This document shows positions 36,290 to 47,197 of a stretch of 64,000 bases of DNA, piece by piece. Each line of letters starts with the position of its first letter. Within the stretch, counting starts at the first letter, position 1. Position numbers and translations under genes: made by a program. The notes below the pieces were generated by a model, which was given only the letters and a program-made list of their open reading frames with translations, had not been told where the DNA came from and did not search any database. Source of the stretch: Tipula vernalis. Taxonomy: Eukaryota > Arthropoda > Insecta > Diptera > Tipulidae. The stretch is from positions 134,872,326-134,936,325 of the forward strand of contig OY282558.1 in the NCBI GenBank assembly GCA_958295665.1, in the 5' to 3' direction.

Positions 36290-37215
36290 TGCTCATCTGA
36301 AGTAAACTGAATCTAACCTCCAATTTAACTCCTAAACCAATCCCTAACCCCTTAATCCCTTACTCAATTCAAACTTCAACTCGACCTTTAACTCAATTCC
36401 AACGGAATCACCAAGTCATCGCTCAAATCAAGCATCAAATTAATCTCCAATTCAACCTCCAATCAACTTTCAAGTGAACTTACTCAACGTTCAACTTAAT
36501 CCCTAAATCTACATAGTCCGAAAGGTGCATGCATACATGAACTGACAAACTGACATCAATCCTAACTAGTGACGGCAAATCTACCGAAATTTTCATTTAT
36601 CGGTAAATGGTAAAAATTCGATCAGTTTACCGATTTACCGGGAATTTACCGATAAAACGCCTCTATTTTAGAATTTCAATATCAAAATAAATGTGAATTA
36701 ATTAATCAAAGCTAAACGTACGTTTTGTCTTTAAATCGCGATTAAAGGTTTTTGCCGGCTAAAATAACGACACAAGAAATAAATAATGTCAACTATCTGA
36801 TCCTTAAGGTTGGATCGTAATTTTATTACTAATAACTCAGCAGGAGAAGAAGCTCCTTCGGACTCCACTTTCAAATTAACTTGCACAATTCACCGGTTAA
36901 TATATTAGTTTTACCGGTCATTTGATAAATAAACTTGGAGGTAAGCCCGGTAAACCGATTTACCATTTACCCCTAACGCGGTCCCTAATCCTAACTCACT
37001 CTCTAACTCAAAGCTAACTTCCAGCTCAACCCCTCAATACAACCCTCAAAAAAATCCTCAACTCAACCGAACTCAACTCAAGCTAACTCTAACTCAACTT
37101 TCAATTCAACCCCCAAATAAATCACCAACTGAACTGTTCACTTAACCCTAGACCAATCCGAACTCAACCCGCAAATCGAACACCAACTCAGCCCCCAACT
37201 CAATCCTCAAACCAG
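36290..37215. repeat. Degenerate CTCAACTCCAA-type minisatellite
   Basis: Two blocks (36290-36515 and 36975-37215) consist of imperfect repeats of an 11-13 bp word such as aactcaacttc and tccaactcaacc, strongly pyrimidine/adenine biased with almost no G. They are separated by a 400-bp segment without the repeat (36565-36970), which looks like a later insertion. Confidence 0.7.
36565..36970. mobile_element. Possible MITE splitting the CTCAA minisatellite
   Basis: Both ends are rich in the complementary words GGTAAA and TTTACC: atctaccgaaatttt, gtttaccgatttaccggg near the left and ccggtaaaccgatttacc near the right. The flanks are cctaac on each side (atcctaac before, cccctaac after), compatible with a hAT-type 8-bp target duplication with two mismatches. 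There is no coding capacity. The ends are not precisely defined. Confidence 0.4.
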
Positions 37216-38244
37216 AATTACGTAAAAAATTGATTAGCACGGATCGAAAGTCACGTGATACCAAAACATCGGGAAAAGTGGTTTTGAATCAAAAAAATGT
37301 TTGATAACTTTTGGCAGGATTTCAATAACTTTCTTTGAATAAAATTGAAAATCTGAATTGAAGATTTACAAAATTATTTTCTGAAATTAACAGTCTTTTC
37401 AAATGATGGAAATTTTAAAACTTCGAAGATCAATGTAAAAAATTGTTGACAACCGAACTTTACTGGAAAAAAAATCAGAATCACTTCATTTTTTTTTTTT
37501 AATTTTTCTACAAATTCTCAATCTGAAATGAAATTTTCAAAATCCAATAATCCTAATGTTCTGTCGGGCCAACATGAAAAAAAAATAAAAATTATTACGA
37601 TTTTTATGTCAAATTTCTAGCATAAATCCAAGTTTGTTTTTTATTTAGTTGTCAAATTTAAATATATTTTGGGTTAGGCTGAAATCACAGTATCATTTTT
37701 CTATGTCAAAGATATTTCCCTCCTAACCTAAATCGAATTTTTGCGACGAGCTTCATGTGTTAAAATACTTTTTTGAAAACAATTAATCCCAACATTTCAA
37801 AAAATTGTAATAAATTAGCTATTCTTTTATTTAACTGCGGCTTAATTTTTTTGACCCCAGATTCGTAATCAGCGCGACCCCAAAATAATTTTTCTATAAG
37901 ATTTTTTAAACGTTACAAACCGTTTTCACCAAAATCCAGTTAGGAATTTTGAGGTTTGAGGGTTACACTTTTTTGCATTACTCGACTGGTAGGGATATAA
38001 TCAAATTTTTTTCTTCTTTCTCTTTTACAGTTTCTCAAAACGGAATCCCGAGATCACCTTTTTGCCTCAAAAGTGACGAGGAAATCCCGGTTTTCGATTT
38101 TTTTTTCTCTACTATTTTAACTCTATAACGACAAAGGAATAAATTATGGAATTATGACAGTAAAACGTGGCCTTTCTCTTATTTCCGATTGTCCCTTAGA
38201 TCTGACTATAGAAGTTTATCTATCAATATCATTTTCAAGTCAAA
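37216..38244. other. AT-rich intron, nothing recognised
   Basis: No coding or element signature. A word related to the 33.8-kb fold-back repeat (aaatcccggttttcga) occurs near 38080. Confidence 0.4.
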
Positions 38245-38435
38245 TTCAGGACGATTAGGAAGAAACTTGCCTATTCCTTTACCGATTACGACGCAATTCA
38301 GTATGCACGATCGAAGTGGGATTCTAAAATGATATTTAGAAGAAGTTCTGGAATATGTCCAATTAGGAAGGAACCTGGCCGTTTCTTAACCGATTATGAT
38401 TAAATTTAACATGCACGAAGAAAGTGGGATTTTTA
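38245..38435. repeat. Diverged tandem duplication of about 107 bp
   Basis: Two units share gattaggaag(a/g)aac, a (c/t)cgattacga-like block and atgcacga(a/t)cgaagtgggatt in the same order, offset by about 107 bp (about 38250 and 38357). The copies differ at roughly a quarter of positions, so the duplication is old. Confidence 0.6.
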
Positions 38436-38679
38436 AGTAAATTTTAAGCCATAATTTCAGAACTTTTTAAAACTGTTAAAGTTTCATATTCAATTACTAG
38501 TCATAAACTCAAAACCATCAAACAAAAACCTTCCCCAAACATTCATCATCAAAAATATCTTTTCGTTAAGAAGCTAGTTAACATGGTATATCTAAAACAT
38601 TTATGTCTTAGTGTTACACAAAAGCTGCTCTAAAATTCGGGATACCGCAAAATATAACTAGATGTCAGTACGAGTAATT

Positions 38680-39570
38680 TAACGGAAACTAAAAAACGAA
38701 AAAAAGTTCGTAAATATCAGCAAATTGATAGCGCAATTCTTGCGTGGCTGCATCAAGTTCGTAACCAAAATTTACCAGTAGGTGGCCCTTTAATAATATG
38801 CAAAGCCCTAGAATTTACGAAAACGCTCAACGTTCCTGATTTTAATGTGAGCAGTGGTTGGTTGGATAAGTTCAAATATTGTCAAAATATTGTGTTTAGA
38901 AGTGTCAATCAGAGCATCAGTTAACACAAGCTCATTTACCGAATGGAAAAACAATATTTTACTCAATTTAATAAAAAACTACAGCACTAAAAATATTTTT
39001 AATTGTGATGAGACGAAGCTGTTTTTTCACTGCTTACCTGATAAAACATTCACATTTAAGGGGAATAAATTCTTCGGTGGCAAACGAAGGGAGGAAGCAT
39101 CCATGCCTTTTTATTCGAGTAATAGTTAACTCTGGGAGTTATCTATTACTTGAATAAAAAGAAATGGATGATCAGTGCAATATGGGACGATTGGTTGACT
39201 AAAACTGATCAAATTTTCGGTCGCCAGAAGAGATGGTCGTCTTGATTGTCTATAATCACTGCCCTTCTCACCCAAAAGAAGTACAATTAAAACTAAAATT
39301 TATTAACTTCAACCCAAGGGGACGGGCGTAATAAAAAGTCTAAAAACTCATTACCGGAGAAGAATATTAATTACAGTATTAAACAGACTAGATGAGGATA
39401 AGCCAACAACCATTAATTTGCTGGATAGTATAAGAACAATTAGTTCTGCTTGGGTTGTCAATGTTACTAAGAACACACTAATCAATTCTTCCCGAGAGTC
39501 CATTTTTATAGAAAATGTTGAATGGGAGGACGAAGACCTAGTGCCACTTGCCGATTTGAGAAGGTAAACC
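38680..39570 (+). pseudogene. pogo/Tigger transposase, broken
   Basis: The plus-strand remnant begins with a basic stretch (KTKKRKKVRKYQQI) and a CENP-B-type DNA-binding domain: DSAILAWLHQVRNQNLPVGG, then ALEFTKTLNVPDF and SSGWLDKFKYCQNIVF. The DDE domain starts with NIFNCDETKLFF (first Asp) and LPDKTFTFKGNK. The second Asp, expected in LVDNCPSHP, reads LIVYNHCPSHP, so it is lost. GVIKSLKTHYRRRIL and INLLDSIRTISSAWVV form the C-terminal part. At least four frame changes or stops interrupt it (near 38890, 39127, 39290 and 39330). No TIRs were located nearby, but pogo-like MITEs occur at 7904 and 40510. Confidence 0.88.
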
Positions 39571-39984
39571 GGAAGTACAAAAAATTAAACCTGATAGATA
39601 CAGATCTGTATTTAATGAAAATGTTTAAAACGAAAATTATTTGTTCCCCTATTGGATAATCCGTAAATAGTTCGTCGATGTTATCTAGATCCTGATGATT
39701 TCTAAAGTTTTTATTGAACATTCGTCAGTTTTGTTTTTTGAGATAATTCCCAGATAACACTAAATTACCGTTATAATTGAAAAGAAATAATCATTATTTG
39801 CACAATTAGATTCAAGGCCGCATTGACACTCAAATCCATTTTCCAATATGTATTTAAAAAATTACAAATAGAAGTTTACTGAATTTATGTTACTTAACCG
39901 AAGTAAAATTCTTAGTAAATTGCAAAAAAGGTAGTAGTGTGTGTACACTATAAAGTATACATTTAGGGGATATTTGCCTCATCG

Positions 39985-40439
39985 AACAAACGATGCCAGT
40001 GACTAAATTTATTCAGCAAAAACCAAAAATCCCAAAGTCATATGGTTTTCTCGAATGCCCGTTGTATGACCTTGATGAAAAAATAATCAAATGCCCGGTT
40101 CCTGCGAGGTCGGCCATAAAAATAACAAACAATATTTTCATAATTTTGCATCAAGCCCATACAACAAACATTTGAAAAAAATCATTTGACTTTAGGACTT
40201 TTGTTTATATGGCCGACCCCAGGACCGGCCATTTGATAATTTTTACATGAAGTACAAACTTCCGACATTCGAGAATAATCATTTAACTTTGGGACTTTTG
40301 ATTTTTGTTGAACAAATTTCGTCGGCGGAAAATCGTACAAAATTTTGATGAAAATAATGTTTGTTGTTTATATGGCCGACCCCAGGGACCGGCCATTTGA
40401 AAATTTTTTCATCAAGTGCATACATGGGACATTCGAGGA
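39985..40439. repeat. Palindromic tandem repeat locus, left of copia
   Basis: Units of about 163 bp contain atatggccgaccccagg, accggccatttgaaaat, catgggacattcgagga and aatcatttaactttgggact. One unit is complete at 40266-40429 and a shortened one precedes it. At about 40000-40130 the same words appear in inverted order (cccaaagtcatatggttt, gcccggttcctgcgaggtcg), so the locus begins as a palindrome. The next unit is split at 40439 by the copia insertion and resumes at 45455. Confidence 0.75.
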
Positions 40440-40947
40440 TATTGTAATTTAGCTATTTTACGCAGAAATAATTATAACAATAAAGAAAAAGTCAGAACGT
40501 TTTATATTACAGTCATACCGCGCCTAACGGTGTTAATTGGTTCCGACGTTAGGCGAAACAACGACGTTATAAGGGGCAAAGAAGATATGTAGACGAATAG
40601 AAGAGAAAATTTCATTGTTTTTTGTTTTTATGTTTTTTGCCTTTTTCTCAGTGTTTTTTTGCTTTGCTTATTATTTTAAACGACGTTACAATGAAACACA
40701 GCGACGATAGAGCGAGGTTCGTTCGCATTTTACTAACGACGTTACAGCGAAACGACGTTATGAGGGGGGACGTTGTACGGGGTATGACTGTATACTGAAA
40801 CTCTCTTTTATGGAGCGTATTCTATTATCGATGTTTACTGTTTGAGAAAAGGTTATGAAGTGAAGTAGAGACTTTGACATATTATAAAACTGTAACTTGA
40901 CAGTATGACAAGTGTTGCCAAGTTTGGTTACAATGTGAATTTCAATA
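40440..40947 (-). repeat. Copia 3' LTR, interrupted by a MITE
   Basis: Left copy of the LTR. With the MITE (40510-40790) and its TA duplication removed it is exactly 225 bp, the same length as the right copy. One substitution (tattttacgcag against tattttaggcag) was noticed by eye in the first 70 bp. Confidence 0.93.
40510..40790. mobile_element. pogo-type MITE inside the copia LTR
   Basis: A 281-bp element flanked by TA on both sides. The ends are CAGTCATACCGCGCCTAACG on the left and CAGTCATACCCCGTACAACG on the right (reverse strand). Inside, the word acgacgtta recurs. The right LTR shows the unoccupied site, atattatactg, so the insertion point is exact. CAGT ends and TA duplication point to the pogo/Tigger group. 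Confidence 0.93.
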
Positions 40948-41099
40948 CTTCCACTCATTGTTACAAAACAAAAAAAAAACTACGTTAAACATTTGTCATA
41001 GCAAAAATAAAACTGAAATTACTAAGAGAAAATGTTGTGGCAAAACAAAAAATTACTTTAACCATTGCAAAAACTGAAATTTACGTTAAACTTTTTCTG

Positions 41100-43700
41100 A
41101 TCTTAAATGATTAAATTCATTAAGTTGCACAAATACTTATGACGACTCTTATTCAATGCTTTCGTCAGTATATCAGCAACTTGTTCCGTTGTGCTAATGT
41201 GTATCAATTCGAAACATCCTTCTTCGTATTTTTCTCTGATGTAAAGGTATTGCACATCTATATGCTTCGTTCACTTGTGGAAGACAGGATTTTTCGTCAA
41301 CTTGATCGCGCTCATATTGTCAAGGTAGAATTTCGCTTTCAATGTTTGATTCATCATAAGCTCAGACAGCAGTCCTTTTAGCCAAACGAGTTCCTTGGTT
41401 GCTTGGCATGCTGCCACGTATTCGGATTCTGTTGAAGACAATGTCGTTGAATCTTGTACCAATGTGGAAAACGTAACCACTTGTCGACTTCCTTGTTTCT
41501 GTGTCTCCAGCATGGTCTGCATCACTATAGCCAACGAAATCAAATTCAACGTTATTTTCATAAAGGATACCTGTATTTAATGTGCCCCTTATGTACTTCA
41601 TGATGCGCTTAACTGCCTCAACATGTGCCGCACTTGGATGATCCAAATACCGACTTACGACACCAACAGCGTAGCTTATATCTGGTCTTGTTCCGAAGGT
41701 CAAGTACATTAAACTTCCGACAGCCTGTCGATACGGATAGTTTTTTTAATGCTCGTCATCCACAAAATCACCAAGATTTTGATTGCAGTCCATTGGTGCT
41801 GACACAGGATTGCATTCCATTATATTGAAACGATTTAGCACTTTCTTTGCGTATGCCTCTTGATGTATGCGAATTGACCCATCAGGTGACCGTTCAATTT
41901 GAAAACCAAGAAAATATTTCGCTTCGGACACTTTTATCTCGAAATGTTTCTGTAGGTAGGCGATGATTTCATCAATTTCATTTGTATTGTTCGTCGCTAT
42001 CAAGCCATCATCAACGTAAATGGCAATAACTGTCGTTGTGTCCCCCTTTCGACGAACAAAAACGCACGCATCGTATGCACGTTGTTTGAAATCGAACTTA
42101 CGAATGAACGATGTAAATTTCTGGTTCCAGCATCGTGATGCCTGTTTTAGTCCATACAAGCTTTTCTTCAACTAGCAAACGCGTTCACTGCCGTCCTCAT
42201 ATTCTACACCGTACTGTTGTGTAAAATCACGAACCACCAAACGCGCTTTGTATCGTTCAATTGTGCCATCTGGGTTCTGCTTAACTTTGAACACCCAGCG
42301 ATTATCAATTACCTTTTGATCTTTCGGTGGTCAACTAACTCCCACGTCTGGTTTTCGATGAGTTGTATTCATCGTCCATTGCACACTTCCACTGTTGTGT
42401 TTGCTCTGAACCAATTGCCTAATCATACGTTACTGGTTCATACATGATAGCCAAATAACCCGATGCAATTAAACGATCTGGTGCATTGACGGTTGTACGT
42501 AAACTGTATCGATCGTTGTGTCGCTTGTCAGGTGTTTCATATAAGTCTCCTTCAAACGATATAAAATGTTCATCATTTTCGACTTCTTGATCATTTGCTG
42601 GCTCGTCCACTTGAACTTCGCCCGTTTGATCTGTCACTTGAACGTCGTCCACTTTCGATTCAACGTGAATCGTATATTTATCGGATTGTTCGTTGAACTT
42701 GACATTGCAGCTCATGATGACTTTATTGCTATCTGGATCAAATAGACGAAAATTTTTGGTTGTGGGCTCGAATCCAACTAAGTGAACTTTCTTTGCTTCT
42801 TGATCCCACTTCTTTCGACCAGTTTGCTTTGGAATTTGTACGAAATATTCCGTTCCAAAAATTTTGATGTGACCCAAATACGGCTTTCTATCAAACCATT
42901 GTTCATATGGCGTAGTACCAGCACAATTTCTGTTGGTTGTGCGATTCAATAAGTATGTCGCTGTACGTACCGCTTCTGTCCACAGTGATTTCGGCAAACT
43001 ACTTGCAATGAGCATGGTCCGTGCACTTTCTTGAATAGTACGATTGTCGCGTTCAATTCGACCATTTTGCTCTGGAGTGTATGGTGTGATACCCTCAAAC
43101 TATATGCCTTCGCGTTGCAAAATGTCGATCAACACCTTTCGATTGAAAAACTCCTTTCCATTATCGAATCTGAAAAAAATGATTTGCGAACCATTCATAT
43201 TTTTGACCAATGGAACTAATGCTTTCAAATGTGAGTACGCTTCATCCTTTGACTTTAACAAGTATACGAACCGAAAACTTGTTGCTTCATCCTTCACCAG
43301 CATGAAATAGCGTATACCGTTAATTCCATTAACTTCGCTTGGACCGCACAAATCCACGTGCATGTACTCTCCTCTCCATGACGCTCGTTTTTCGAATTGC
43401 TTGTGTGATGCTCTGGTCATTTTTCCGTATTGACAACCCTCACAGAAAAAATTCTCGCTGTTAGTCAAATCAACGCCCGTGACCGAACCATCGTTGCACA
43501 TTTTCTTGATTGAATCAACATTTACGTGTCCAAGTCGTCGATGCCAATGTTGCAGAGAAACAGCTGCCGTGTTTGCGTATTCGTTTATTCGCAAACGAAA
43601 ATCCATTTTGAGCCGATTCTTTGAATCTTTCTTTCCGACTGCAACAACTTTGTTTTTATCGTCGATGAATTTGCAACCATCCTTTAAATTTAGATTAAAA
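41100..43700 (-). pseudogene. Copia pol: integrase, RT and RNase H, frameshifted
   Basis: Integrase (about 42420-43606): zinc module HRRLGHVNVDSIKKM with FFCEGCQYGK, catalytic Asp in MHVDLCGP, Asp in FRFDNGKEF and Glu in PEQNGRIERDN. A stop lies between the second and third of these (near 43098). RT (41746-42171): SLYGLKQASRCWNQKF and catalytic IYVDDGLIATN. Next come FGTRPDISYAVGVV and the RNase H pair SDADHAGD and STESEYVAACQATKE. The C-terminus is SKHIDVQYLYIREK and VADILTKAL near 41140-41280. Stops or frameshifts lie near 42420, 42172, 41745, 41480 and 41270. All catalytic residues named are still present, so inactivation is by reading-frame loss. Confidence 0.92.
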
Positions 43701-44010
43701 CTTTGATACCTTTATCCGTCAATAACCCCGTTGAAAACAAATTTTCACAGAGTTCAGGAACATACAGCACGTGTTCCAAACGAACTGGCTTCCACTGATT
43801 GTCAACTCTCACGTCAATAAGAATTGTACCGATTGCTTCGATTGGTAAAATGCACTTGTTTGCAACTTCGACTTTCAATGGTCCCGTGTATTTTCGTAGC
43901 TCTGAAAACCACTCTTGATGAAATGTCATGTGTTTTGATGCAGCTGAATAGGCATACCAATTATCCGATTTTTCATCCTTCTCGACTGTCAAGACGGAAC
44001 ACCATGCCAT
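43690..44010 (-). pseudogene. Copia protease region with lost active-site Asp
   Basis: The copia protease active site is normally Asp-Ser-Gly/Ala in a context like WYADSGASKHM. Here it reads WYAYSAASKHMTF, so the catalytic Asp is Tyr. The conserved LEHVLYVPELCENLFSTGLL follows as expected. The frame ends at a stop near 43690 before the integrase. A CCHC zinc knuckle (KCNACGQKGHWAKD) lies directly upstream at about 44090-44125 and belongs to gag. Confidence 0.85.
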
Positions 44011-44039
44011 TTCATTGCCATCTTTGTTGCTTTTGCTTT

Positions 44040-44830
44040 TATCACCCTTGTCCGATGATTCCCTGAACTTTAGACAAACTTTATCCTTAGCCCAATGGCC
44101 CTTCTGACCACAGGCATTGCACTTCGTTTTCTTCTTAATTTCATCGATTTTCGACTTTGGCTTTGAATCTTTGGGTTTGAAGTTCTTCTTTGTTTTCGCT
44201 GAAAACGCTGCACCCGAACTGCTGACTTCGTCTTTTTACAAACGATCTAAATTCTCTTGCTCCAATTGTAATAACGACATCAATTCAGTGAGCTTACGAT
44301 TCTCTGTGGTATTGTACCATACCGTCTTGTAATTGTTGAATGTCGATGTCAATCCAGTGATAATGCGTGATACTCTCAAATTTTCACTCAATTTTTCCTT
44401 TTGCTGTTCGAGTTCGGACGCCAATTGAGTCACGCGCGTAAAAAAACGCCGTTACCTTTTCATCATCACGCATTTTTGCTGAAAAATACTCCTCGTACAA
44501 AATCATTACACGAATTTCGGAATTCTTTTCATAAACGCTGTTCAGCTGAACCATCATAGCTTTCGCCGATTTACAATCCAAAACAATGTTTGCGTTGTCG
44601 TTGTCAATTGACTGAATAATTGCATTCATGGCTTTACCCTCATTTTTACTGTATTTGCTCTTGTCTTTCTCATCTGCTGTTGCTTCATCGGGTTCTTTCC
44701 CTTCAATATTTTCCGTCAATTCACGAGATCTCATGTATGCAGTGATTTGAAACTTCCATAACTTATAATTCGATGCACCTTTCAAAATGTGACCGGTAAA
44801 ATTATTTTCGTCTTTGTCACCCCTGATGAA
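44040..44830 (-). pseudogene. Copia gag, broken
   Basis: Capsid-like sequence with the typical copia start GASNYKLWKFQITAYM, followed by LTENIEGKEPDEAT, IIQSIDNDNANIVLD, MILYEEYFSAKM and, after a frameshift near 44430, LRVSRIITGLTSTFNN. It ends in the CCHC knuckle at about 44100. A stop codon lies shortly upstream of the conserved start in the same frame and no ATG is obvious, so the initiation codon seems lost. Confidence 0.85.
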
Positions 44831-45229
44831 ATATTTTCAGTTGAAAAATGCACAGAGGACTGTGTAAACACGAACGAAAAGTAGCCACTGCTTATTTATC
44901 TGTTCTTAGAATTCGATGACGACGATCGACTGCTGACGCGCACTGAACTGTAAACACCATGCGGCAATCTTTCACACTATTGTGAAATTCAATTGTTTCA
45001 TTCGACGATGATTTTCTATTTATTTCAACTATGAATTTTACGGGATTTTTCCGACTTTAATTCACTTCTTTTTATTAAAAAAATGCTAAAACAAACGTTT
45101 TGAGTACTTTTCCACTACGCTATGACAAGACGACTTGGGAAATCTACTAAACACTTTACACAATATCGACGTTGTGGCTAAATGTTTCTTTTCTTTTAAT
45201 TATTTTAAGCCTTCTGGGCGGCCATAACC

Positions 45230-45454
45230 TATTGTAATTTAGCTATTTTAGGCAGAAATAATTATAACAATAAAGAAAAAGTCAGAACGTTTTATATTAT
45301 ACTGAAACTCTCTTTTATGGAGCGTATTCTATTATCGATGTTTACTGTTTGAGAAAAGGTTATGAAGTGAAGTAGAGACTTTGACATATTATAAAACTGT
45401 AACTTGACAGTATGACAAGTGTTGCCAAGTTTGGTTACAATGTGAATTTCAATA
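45230..45454 (-). repeat. Copia 5' LTR
   Basis: The intact 225-bp copy, TATTG...CAATA. It contains the empty target site of the MITE found in the other LTR. It is preceded on the + strand by the primer-binding-site complement and followed by the target duplication GAGGA. Confidence 0.93.
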
Positions 45455-45640
45455 GAGGAAAATCATTTAACTTTGGGACTTTTGATTTTTGTTGAACAAA
45501 CGTCGGTGGAGAATCGTACAAAATTTTGATGGAAATAATGTTTGTTGTTTATATGGCCGACCCCAGGGATCGACCACTTGATAATTTTTACCTCAAGTGC
45601 ACACATGGGACATTCGAGGAAAATTTTGTTTGGTTTCTTT
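45455..45640. repeat. Palindromic tandem repeat locus, right of copia
   Basis: This continues the unit split at 40439: aaatcatttaactttggg, atatggccgaccccagg and cacatgggacattcgagga, then the start of one more diverged unit. Together with 40430-40439 the split unit is about 161 bp, matching the neighbouring 164-bp unit. Confidence 0.75.
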
Positions 45641-45802
45641 GTTGAACAAAAATCGTCACGGAATTGTATTATAATTTATTAGGTAGTTGCTTTCTTTATC
45701 CACCAAGCGTTTCAATTTAATTACCGCGATCCCCATCAAGTGGCGAATACGTGATATAGGTTAAACCGTCTGGGCTGTAGATAGAACACAGACAGTCATA
45801 CT

Positions 45803-46870
45803 TACAGACTGACAGACTGACAGACTGAAAAATTGACAGACTGACAGACTTACAGACTGACAGACTGACAGACTGACAGACTGACAGACTGACAGACTGA
45901 CAGACTGACAGACTGACAGACTGACAGACTGACAGACTGACAGACTGACAGACTGACAGACTGACAGACTGACAGACTGACAGACTGACAGACTGACAGA
46001 CTGACAGACTGACAGACTGACAGACTGACAGACTGACAGACTGACAGACTGACAGACTGACAGACTGACAGACTGACAGACTGACAGACTGACAGACTGA
46101 CAGACTGACAGACTGACAGACTGACAGACTGACAGACTGACAGACTGACAGACTGACAGACTGACAGACTGACAGACTCACAGACTGACAGACTGACAGA
46201 CTGACAGACTGACAGACTGACAGACTGACAGACTGACAGACTGACAGACTGACAGACTGACAGACTGACAGACTGACAGACTGACAGACTGACAGACTGA
46301 CAGACTGACAGACTGACAGACTGACAGACTGACAGACTGACAGACTGACAGACTGACAGACTGACAGACTGACAGACTGACAGACTGACAGACTGACAGA
46401 CTGACAGACTGACAGACTGACAGACTGACAGACTGACAGACTGACAGACTGATAGACTGACAGACTGACAGACTGACAAACTGGCAGACCGACAGACTGA
46501 CAGACTGACAGACTGACAGACTGACAGACTGACAGACTGACAGACTGACAGACTGACAGACTGACAGACTGACAGACTGACAGACTGACAGGCTGACAGG
46601 CTGACAGACTGACAGACTGACAGACTGACAGACTGACAGACTGACAGACTGACAGACTGACAGACTGACAGACTGACAGACTGACAGACTGACAGACTGA
46701 CAGACTAACAGACTGACAGACTGACAGACTGACAGACTGACAGACTGACAGACTGACAGACTGACAGACTGACAGACTGACAGACTGACAGACTGACAGA
46801 CTGACAGACTGACAGACTGACAGACTGACAGACTGACAGACTGACAGACTGACAGACTGACTGACAGACA
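45803..46870. repeat. Satellite of the 8-bp unit CAGACTGA
   Basis: About 1.07 kb and some 130 copies of an octamer, nearly pure. Isolated changes occur near 46178, 46450, 46478-46490, 46588 and 46705. The octamer has no stop in two of the minus-strand frames, which creates 209- and 411-codon open stretches of an eight-residue period; these are not genes. Confidence 0.97.
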
Positions 46871-47000
46871 CTATTTCGAAACTCACTTTTCCGGACTCAG
46901 GGGACCTCAAAACAGATAAATCTCTAAAAACCTCAAGGTCCAAAATTTTCATGAATACTATACTTTATTTTACTAACGTAAAAGAAAGTAAAAATGTGTT

Positions 47001-47197
47001 TGCTTAAGTACATGGAATATTTGTTGTACAATATTTTGCGATAAGGACATCTCAGTGTAAACGTCAAAAAGTCAGGTTTTATGAGAATTGCGTTAAAATG
47101 GGTTGCTGGAATAATCATAAAACCTGATTTTTTGACGTTTACACTGTGAGGTGTCCATACTTCAAAATATTGTACAACAAATATTGCATGTAAGTCA
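47001..47197. repeat. Long hairpin, probable fold-back MITE
   Basis: Two arms of roughly 80 bp (47001-47085 and 47115-47197) are inverted copies with about 90% identity. Both contain atttgttgtacaatatttt, tgtaaacgtcaaaaa and caggttttatga or their complements. The loop is about 30 bp. It lies 130 bp from the end of the 8-bp satellite. There is no coding content. Confidence 0.85.

Larger units (their letters stand above)
40440..45454 (-). mobile_element. Complete but dead copia-type LTR retrotransposon
   Basis: A 5015-bp element, 4732 bp without the MITE in its left LTR. It is bounded by the direct target duplication GAGGA (40435-40439 and 45455-45459). Its 225-bp LTRs have TATTG...CAATA ends. 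Directly inside the 5' LTR (45229 downward, minus strand) lies GGTTATGGCCGCCCAG, very close to the primer-binding site of Drosophila copia, which pairs with an internal fragment of initiator tRNA-Met. At the other end GAGTGGAAG precedes the 3' LTR as polypurine tract. Gag, protease, integrase, RT and RNase H follow in copia order but are broken by several frameshifts and stops. Confidence 0.93.

Noticed and set aside
45717..46952. 411- and 209-codon Ser/Val/Cys/Gln-repeat open frames
   Set aside because: Artefacts of the 8-bp CAGACTGA satellite read three units at a time.
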